Assembly (NCBI GenBank): GCA_036345935.2
Contig: JADWOT020000010.1
Location: forward strand, 10,004,422-10,068,421
From: Taenia hydatigena
Taxonomy: Eukaryota > Platyhelminthes > Cestoda > Cyclophyllidea > Taeniidae
Direction: 5' to 3'
Length of the DNA stretch: 64,000 nucleotides
Of this stretch, positions 56,560 through 64,000 are shown piece by piece (the first letter of the stretch is position 1; every line of letters starts with the position of its first letter). Made by a program: the position numbers and the translations under genes. Under the pieces are notes generated by a model. It did not search any database, was not told where the DNA came from, and saw nothing but the letters and a program-made list of their open reading frames with translations.

Positions 56560-56868
56560 GTGCGACGTAGCCCGAGTCGTAGACAATCCTCCTACAAAAT
56601 ACGAGACTTGTAAGTGCTCCAGAGTTAGGTGAATTTCTAGCCCTTCTGATGCCGAACTTCTTAGAATAAGCCAGGCTTGAGTGAGTTTTTGGTAAAATGA
56701 CTTCGAAGCAGAACAACTAGTCATATGAATCACCAACTGCAGTTCCTCTCGCACCATGTCCAACTGATCCTTGAAGTGCGCCATCCAAACACCTTGCGAG
56801 CCAGCGTCTTTTTCTGCAAAATAACAACACAACATGCATCGGTGTAGAGTATGCATATCACTGCTCAT
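56497..56868 (-). other. Open frame of 123 codons, unknown
   Basis: The frame starts at an ATG at 56866-56868 (MSSDMHTLHRCMLCCYF) and has a helix-rich, protein-like composition (DQLDMVREELQLVIH and following). It overlaps the end of the transmembrane exon on the other strand, so at most one of them is likely to be real in the overlap. No family is recognised and there is no second copy. Confidence 0.25.
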
Positions 56869-56879
56869 TTCGTGCCCAG

Positions 56880-58170
56880 TTTCAAACTAAAATGCAAAGA
56901 ATGATAGCATTCAGAAGCAAGTGAGGATAACCAAAGCTTCCTCCATACGAATACTTGAACACGTAGATGCAGTCAGGAGGCTTCAAGTGCATTAAAAATA
57001 TTTGATGCCTGGCCGATTAATATCACAGCATTTGAGGAGGTAAATATTTCTACTGAGATAGTAGTGGTTTCGCCACAACTCATGACAGTCACTCCAGTCT
57101 GACAATCGAAGAATGGTTTGAGTTCAAGCCACGATAGGAACCAACTTGCCTGTGGGGCACAAAGATGGGATTGAAGAAGGGCTGATGCTTTAACAAATGA
57201 TTTAAACCTCTAAATCGAAGACTGTCCTAGGATGCAAGTGAGATACAAATAGATCTTTAGGTTTTGAAGGCAATCAAGGATCAGTTCGAGATCAGAGAAA
57301 TCACATGCAATTCGCCCTTACTTACAAGCACGAGGACATTCGCTTAACCATTTCATTTCGTTATGTGTGTACGAATTAATCTCAAGACGAATCTACCTTC
57401 AAAGATCCAATTTTACGTAAAGACGAGTGCACAAACATCACGATTCGATACTCTCCGCAGCATTTCTAACTAATCTACTGACTTACGAATGAAACATTCA
57501 ATGAAAACATTTGTGGAGTGTGGACGCATTCTGTCAAGCCGCATCATATGAGGAAATGAAGATTTTAATTTAAAAATGGGCTTAAAAGGACAACTGTTAT
57601 AAAACTATTTAAAATTACAGGTCAGCAATGAGGCAAAATAAATTGTAAATAATTGACGGAATACCACAGAAGCCCAGAACACAACTGCTTTTTTCTACTT
57701 TTTGTGGTAAAATAATAGCGGTGCTATACTCCCAGTGTAGAGAAGCAGCTAAGTAAAAAGAAAAATTACCAGAGAAGAGTATCAAGGTCTAGTGCCTTTC
57801 AATGGAAAATACTCGGAACGGTGAACACTAATGTGACAGATAGGTTCTCGCAACAACCACTTGAGGTGAGAGGATTCTCACCGCTGTCACATCAGCTTCA
57901 CTTCGCTTCATTGGTAAAACGAAGACAGCCCAGATGATGGATCATGTGGTAACAGCATGTTCAGGAAAGCGCAGAAGCTTTGATTGGTAGACCAGTCTTA
58001 AAATCGGATCCTTTTAAAGAAGAATCTGTTGCTTTGTAAATGTTTTTGATTACTTTTGGGCTCTTCTATATTGCCAGTTTCTCCTCCTGCGACCCTGTAA
58101 AACACAGTGCCCTAAGCATTTAAAAATTTCATAATAGGAAGTACACGCGAGGTATGCTTAATCCTATGTG
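56880..58170. other. Intergenic sequence, nothing identified
   Basis: This is AT-rich sequence without supported frames or matches to the other blocks. Confidence 0.4.
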
Positions 58171-58625
58171 CTAACGTTCATCAGCCATGGATTGCAGGAG
58201 TTCCACCTGTGCACTGTGCATCTTCCCTTGCAGCTGGCTTCAACGCTGCCACCACCACTGTTGGGCAACTAATCGCCATGAGGATGGATTTAAGTAAAAG
58301 AAATGCTGTGGTCGTCCACACCCTTACTAACTTCATTTCAGTAAAGGAAATATCAATGTCCTTTACTCTCCTCAGCAACTTCATTACAATCAATGAGACC
58401 ACTCACTTGAAAGTACGTGGAACACAATGCCCACCGTGGGTTCACACAGCCTCTGGTTAAGTTGTGATGCTGCTATAATTTCGTACACTTCACATCTAAT
58501 GTTAAATCGCACATTTGGCCAACCGACGCCTTCTTTCAAGGTGCTAGTACCGAAATGACAGTACTTATTACACTAACACTATTACTAGACACGACCCACA
58601 GACGAAAAGAAGTCAACCTTTTTAC

Positions 58626-58960
58626 CTTCAATGAGAATCATTGCGCTTCCACACATAGCATTGCTGCAAGTGTATTTGTTTGGATCGTCAACAGTGGATA
58701 CGCCAAAGGGGTCACTACTTGACACTGGTTGAGCGCCTCTGATAGAGGGTGACCAGTTCCGGATGACACATTTGAACACACGCGTCATAGGAAATGCGTG
58801 GCAAGAGGCCGGCACTGGTGCATTTGGCGCCGCCTTTGTACGTAATGCAGTGTTCTTCCCCCGCTCACGCAATGTATGCAGCAAACGCCTGTTATATCTG
58901 TGTTACTCATTGCCTTCCATCTTACCGCCCCTTCAGTGTCAAGACGATGTTGTTTGGAGC
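58626..58960 (-). pseudogene. Degraded FN3 exon
   Basis: The minus strand has a GTGTCTAG acceptor followed by CTCCAAACAACATC, as in the other FN3 exons, the Trp region VRWKAM, and the end motif NKYTCSNAMC before a GTAAA donor. The length (335 nt) is not a multiple of three and the frame changes at least once. It is an older copy outside the large inverted repeat. The region around 58.2-58.4 kb resembles the intron region of the arms. Confidence 0.5.
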
Positions 58961-59449
58961 CTAGACACATGAAAGTAGATGCGAGTAGGATTCACATCGC
59001 CTCTTTCCTGCACATAAGCGAAAATGGGGAGAAGGAGTTCATTGTTCTGTCGTGCGTATTAGAATCTAAGTGTGCCTCGAGATTTCTCGTCAACAATGCA
59101 GTTTTGTCCTGACATTGACTGAAATAAAGCAACTCTTCACTATGGCCTCACCTCATCCGACATTTGTTGTCACCGTCATATGGCTTGATTGCAGCTGGTG
59201 CTGGTCCCACACATGCATCATGAATGCAACAACACTAAATCTGAGGCAGTCGCATGTCTTTCATTTCACCCATCCCAGTACTGCTTTAATCATTGCCCGC
59301 GGCAAAGGAGACACCCACTTCACTTGGTCTGGATGCTCGAGCACTACACACATATTAGTCTCTCCCTAACTGTCAAACAGACCTCCATTACAGTTTGCAT
59401 GACACTCTCCCGTAAACCTCACCTATTCTTTTTCCAATTTAAGTAGGAG

Positions 59450-61250
59450 GTACGCTGATCTTCCAAAATGCATGCTTTTTGGAATGGGCGGTTTTATAAG
59501 CAAGTTCTTTACGAAGCAGAAATTCTATGCACGTCCAATTGTGAAGGAGGATATAACCCACAAGCAAAGCTACAATGTTCGAGCCAAATGAAACGCCTAG
59601 TTATCGTCTAGGATATAGTGATGTAGAAATGCAGTAGAGACACCCTGCTGTGGATGCAGATTCAACTGAGATGCATTACAATATCTCCACCTACATTTCG
59701 TTCATTTGCGCTGCCATTCTACTGCACTGCAGTCTAGCAAACATTGTCCCAAGTCTCAGAAGTCTGACACGTACAGCTCACAAGGTCATAGTAAGTTGCA
59801 TCGACACTCCATAAATGTTTCGTTTCATTATTCAATCAATCCAATCAGCCACTTTCATTCACAAAATTATTGGTTGGTTTGTAGATGTAGAAGCGGTGCG
59901 CCAATCGTCATTGGTGGACCTAAACTTACGAGTCACCCGAGACGCGCCAACGCCACAAGTGGACAGAAACACAGATGCGCTAGGCATTATAATTAACTAC
60001 ATCCAATGTGAAACTGCGCCTCCTCTTTGGGATGCTTTGTGATGAGAATATGAAAGGACTGATAGACCAATGATTCAAGTGCTTTTGCGAGTAGAAGTAT
60101 GGGTCGAGAACCCAAAGGACTAATTAAGCGCAATTCCGCTCCAATCGCGTACACATATAGCGGTGCTGAGACAAGTTCGAGCATAGTTTGCACTACGGTT
60201 ATAATTAAAATTACTTAATCCGATTCCTTGCTTGTTTGGTGTTGTCTTCCCAGACTACCATTAATATACGTACGCCAAATGCCTTTACCTCTTTATAACA
60301 GCGATCAAGGCGCAGCATTGCGACATTTGAAAACACGGTGGTGATAGTAAACAGATGGTTACGCAAAAGAGAGAATATGAGTTCAAATAAAGGGAAGGCA
60401 GAGCAACATCTGGTAAACAACTATACTTGCATGAAATGAAGGAAGCGATTTCAGTATCCAGGTGGAAGGTCTGACGCACCGATATCATAGGCGTGTGGCT
60501 CACCCACTATAACAACTCTGCCCAATTTATGACCCCAAATATATGACTTTCCTACCACCGTCCATCTGCATTTCACGAAACACCACACAGTGTACTTTCA
60601 ATGCACATTGCAGTGCGGTCCCATACAGTGAAACTAACTTTTGGTTGGGCAATTGAAGAAGCCCTGAAACATCGCCATTCACAAGTCACTAATGATTAGT
60701 GACCATGATCAAGGAAAATCGCATCATGTCAACCCACTGCCGTCCATTCTTCAACCCATTCAATCAGTGTTCAGTGTCAAAAACAACCACTGCCACTCAC
60801 GAACCTCTCCGCCATCATCTATACTCGGGGTGAATGAGTGCATTGGTGATCCAAAGGGACTGCATGCATGCAGGCCACCAGCTTACACAAACACAGAAGC
60901 CTAAAGCAGATTGAGCATTTCATCCTGCACTCTCACCGACAGCACGAAACAGCGAACAAATTATATGCAAAATACGAGAGTATGAAGAAGCGTGGAAGAA
61001 ATGCATATTGAGAAAAATAAACAAGGCTAGTAGCTGGTAGACACATTACATTTAGGACAGATTTAAGGGAAGGAAACCTGTGAATACCCATACTATTAGT
61101 TATTGCATTTGAGAAAAAGAAATGTTGAATTCCTCCACCTTCCTCACCGACTCAATTTCTGCTACAACTCAAACAGTTGGCATGAAACGCCCAAACCAAA
61201 CAAAGGAGTCATAGTCTTTTTTGAAGCAGAGAAACATCAAATGCAGAAAT
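59450..61250. other. Intergenic sequence, nothing secure
   Basis: Open frames of 60-100 codons (59706-59996 +, 60211-60420 -, 60692-60904 +) have no recognised motif. Several words near 60.73-60.77 kb resemble the intron region of the FN3 arms (CAATCAGTGTTCAGTGTC), suggesting old fragments. Confidence 0.35.
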
Positions 61251-61259
61251 TTTACACCT

Positions 61260-64000
61260 GATAGTTGAAGGAGCATACGCATCTGTGTGATAATGCAACT
61301 AGAAGCTTGGAACGGGACCCAACAGGCCCGTTTTACAAATTAACTCGAAATTGCATTTGAAAGCAGTTGAGGTTGCGCAGGAAGTACACTTTTTCCATAC
61401 AAGAAAAAAAGCAAAATACAGCATAAATTTGTCCAACTCCTGTAGCTATTTGCCTCACAACAACAAATTGCAGCGTTCACAATGAATCAAGAATTCTTTT
61501 TGGGTGCGTAACATATCCATTCTAAGATCTGCTAGCATGTGCGGGTATCGTGCCGCACTTGCTGACACCAATGACTTCTTTCCACAGACTTGCTACAAAC
61601 CGGCCGCGCAATCAGTTGATCCACGGCGAAGGTTTTTAAGCAAGCTCACCTTTCCACCCTTGTGCATTGTGTGGTCACCAGAGCTGCCGTTAAGTTCTGT
61701 GAGAACTCAGTGGCTGCCTCAAATTTCACTACTCTACTTCCATGGAAAAGTAGCAATTCCGAAGACAGCAAATCCATTTGTAGTATAGATGGCAACGGCA
61801 CCACATTTACCTTTTGCTGAACTGATTATGACCAGATTATGGACGATAGATGGTCACCTGAAAGTCTTTCAGTCCTCTTCAGCATACATATCATATGTTT
61901 TGATATCGTTGCAGTGAGCTTCTACTTCAAGCCTGTTGTTATTAGTAATATAATCAAAGTGTAGTGCCGAACTGAGGCATCCTTATGAAGTCGTAGGCCG
62001 CTTTAATATCATCCTTCCCATACTGCCCTAATGAAACTAACTTGTGTTATTAGCAACGGTGTTGATCATTAGCACAAGGGGAAAAGAGGTAAACACAGTT
62101 GCTGCATAGAGGAATACCCCTAAACATTCCGACATTTTTTTCGTCTTTTTACCTGAATCGTTGAATAGGTCATAAAGAATGCAGGACAATGCTGTAGCAG
62201 CATGCATAGCTTCATGTCCAAAGACAATCCGAATGTTTCGCAACACCGCTGCTGTCATTTGGGATTCTTCGCAAGTTAAACACTGCTTACTACCTAAATA
62301 TAAACCTGAGATGCTAAATGCAGCGTGTTTTATTGTGTCCTTGGCAAATGGACATCCAGTGCCTCACAACCGACCACAAAACAACATTAAGTCCTGCGGT
62401 CATTTCCCCATTTTACGAGGACATCGAACAAATCAAGCAGTGTTGCCTTCCGTCTCTTAAATATGCAATTGCTGTTAACCTAAGCCACACCGCGCTGTGC
62501 ATCACGTTAAAATCACCAGGGCGATCGACGTTCAAAGCCAAGACAGGAATTATATTCAAGACAAATCGTGAAGTTGTGCGTTTCTCACAGGCATCGTCCC
62601 AATTACAAGGCGATCCGGTATTCTTGCAGAATTGGTCCTTACATAAGCCACCTCATCATGTTTAGAAGCTAGTGGACATAATGAAAAAGGGAATAAGGCT
62701 TTACCACCTGCTGCATAAAAACGTCATGAGAAGGTAGTGAGCCAGTTAACTATCCTCTGCGGTCCAAGAGTGAGGTTGACGCCAGTCCAGAAAGTCTGCT
62801 AAAAGAAGGCACAAAAGTCTCGTGCTCATGAGGTCAATTAGGATCTCACATATGGTAGTGGTGCAGTAAGTTTAGGGCTATTCTTGCCAAATATGTCTGA
62901 TTGCCATGCTTGATGGGGTGATTTCTCCCACTGGGAGGTTGTAGGAGGATGCTGGGAAACTCTCGTGCATAGAATCTTATCACGACAGATACCTTACTCA
63001 ATTACTTAGTTCTGCTTATGGTTGGTTCTCTCACACCAATGATGCACTGCACAACGCTGCCCAGTTCTGCCATGACTGTTCTGTGAGGCATAACATCCGT
63101 ATCACTATGCTCTACTGCAAATGTTTATGCCAGCATACAACTGAATGGTCTCTGTTGCTTTGGTTTTGATAAGGTAAGGGCTAGACAAATCCGTTCACTT
63201 CATAAACTTCTCCGTTGTCAGGTAGTCTTGAGTGTCAAATCATTGCAAAGACATCAAACAGCTGATACTGTGCTACACCTCTCCGTCCCACTTTCTTGCC
63301 CGATTCGGGTATTCTCGTAAGCACTGATGTGTTCATTCCATCTTTCCTTTTGTTAGAACACGCTATTTACGGCTGCATTGCACGCTTTCGAATCCGGGCG
63401 AGCCGTGGGGCGCTTGCATCGAAATTCGGCAGTCAGAATCAGTGTGATGCATGATTTCGCCTCAGCTCTTCATATCCACCATCATGCTCAATTTACCGCT
63501 TCAAATGACTTTTTGTCTGTTTTTCTTTGGTTAATGTAACTCCCGCAGTTATTTGTTGATCAGTGGTGGCCACATTGTACATTGCATAGTCTTCAGATAT
63601 TTGGCTGACTATCGCGTGAAGTTGACCAAACGTTGTGTGGAAAGGCTTTCTTGGGGTTTAGTGTGAACTATAATCTCGTGGATGGTCCGACACCAGTTCC
63701 AGGCTGACGGTGTGCTCTCACATACCTCAAATGAGAACGAGATCAACATCTAAATAGATTGGACAATGCTGCATTACAGGGTCCCAAAGGCAGCTTATGT
63801 CTTCCGTAGGTCCTCTGTGGCAATGCGAATGCTGCCTATTTACTCTCGGTTTCAGCTGATTTCACTTGCGTGGTGATTCACTTTAGCTTGTATAGGGACT
63901 TCAACAAGTCGTTTTTGTGGAATTGTGAAATTGCGTCTTTCAACGTCACTGCACTCTACTTTCTATGGTCGACGCGTCGTTCTAGGCTTCCATTGTTCTA
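61260..64000 (+). repeat. Direct repeat of 28.44-30.11 plus 32.35-33.5 kb, running off the window
   Basis: Positions 61260-62865 follow 28440-30115, and positions 62868-64000 follow about 32355-33510. The 2.2 kb between these two parts in arm 1 is missing. Divergence from arm 1 is clearly greater than that between the two arms. The repeat continues beyond the end of the window. Confidence 0.8.
61600..61800 (-). other. Repeated exon-like segment (EFSQNLTAALVTTQ type), best copy
   Basis: The minus strand is open through LPSILQMDLLSSELLLFHGS, then VVKFEAATEFSQNLTAALVT, followed by a GTGAG donor-like site. Among four copies it is the only one without a frame change before EAATEFSQN, so it is closest to the ancestral frame. 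The family is not recognised. Confidence 0.3.

Overview
This window looks like nuclear DNA of an animal, probably an invertebrate. Coding sequence is sparse, and there is no operon structure. Several open segments are bounded by consensus splice sites (AG before, GT after) and have phase-1 ends. The recognisable domains are metazoan-type: fibronectin type III (FN3), a family-14 branching N-acetylglucosaminyltransferase and F-box. A parasitic flatworm (cestode) is my best guess, because cestodes carry expanded FN3 surface-antigen families near subtelomere-like duplicated DNA. That is inference with low confidence. I found no tRNA, rRNA, CRISPR array or reverse transcriptase.

The window is a mosaic of segmental duplications in both orientations. 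The main repeated gene is a single-exon protein of about 330 residues. It has an N-terminal F-box-like segment followed by what I read as a degenerate Arf-type small-GTPase fold without nucleotide-binding motifs. There are five copies. Copy A (2436-3452, +) and copy B (15648-16643, +) are open. Copy C (25339-26310, -) is open but has lost its last 15 codons to a nonsense codon. Copy D (36453-37469, -) has exactly the length of A but two in-frame stops. Copy E (7610-8335, -) is divergent, with one stop and a lost C-terminal third. I regard this F-box/pseudo-Arf family as the most interesting content.

Between these copies lie many fragments of a second family: exon-sized, often Cys-rich FN3-like segments, most of them broken. 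The best are two mirror-image copies at 21281-21643 (+) and 52175-52537 (-), each 363 nt, open and in phase 1-1. Other pieces are relics of secreted proteins (signal-peptide exons near 1.6, 9.7 and 18.2 kb; a secreted candidate at 34.3-34.7 kb) and a nonsense- and frameshift-bearing GT14 glycosyltransferase at 11.7-12.3 kb.

The largest structure is an inverted repeat. Arm 1 runs 20716-33822 and arm 2 runs 47612-53089, with a spacer of about 13.8 kb that holds F-box copy D. The arms match closely, and some stretches of almost 300 bp encode identical residues on both strands. Arm 2 lacks a clean 7.57 kb block (23126-30696 of arm 1) that contains F-box copy C. Other pairs are 8.6-10.8 with 17.1-19.46 kb (inverted), 12.97-17.0 with 24.86-29.06 kb (inverted), 1.2-2.05 with 17.8-18.6 kb (direct), and 28.4-33.5 with 61.26-64.0 kb (direct, with an internal deletion). 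The stretches 3.9-7.6, 19.5-20.7, 37.97-40.7, 43.1-47.6, 53.1-56.1 and 59.5-61.2 kb hold little that I can identify.
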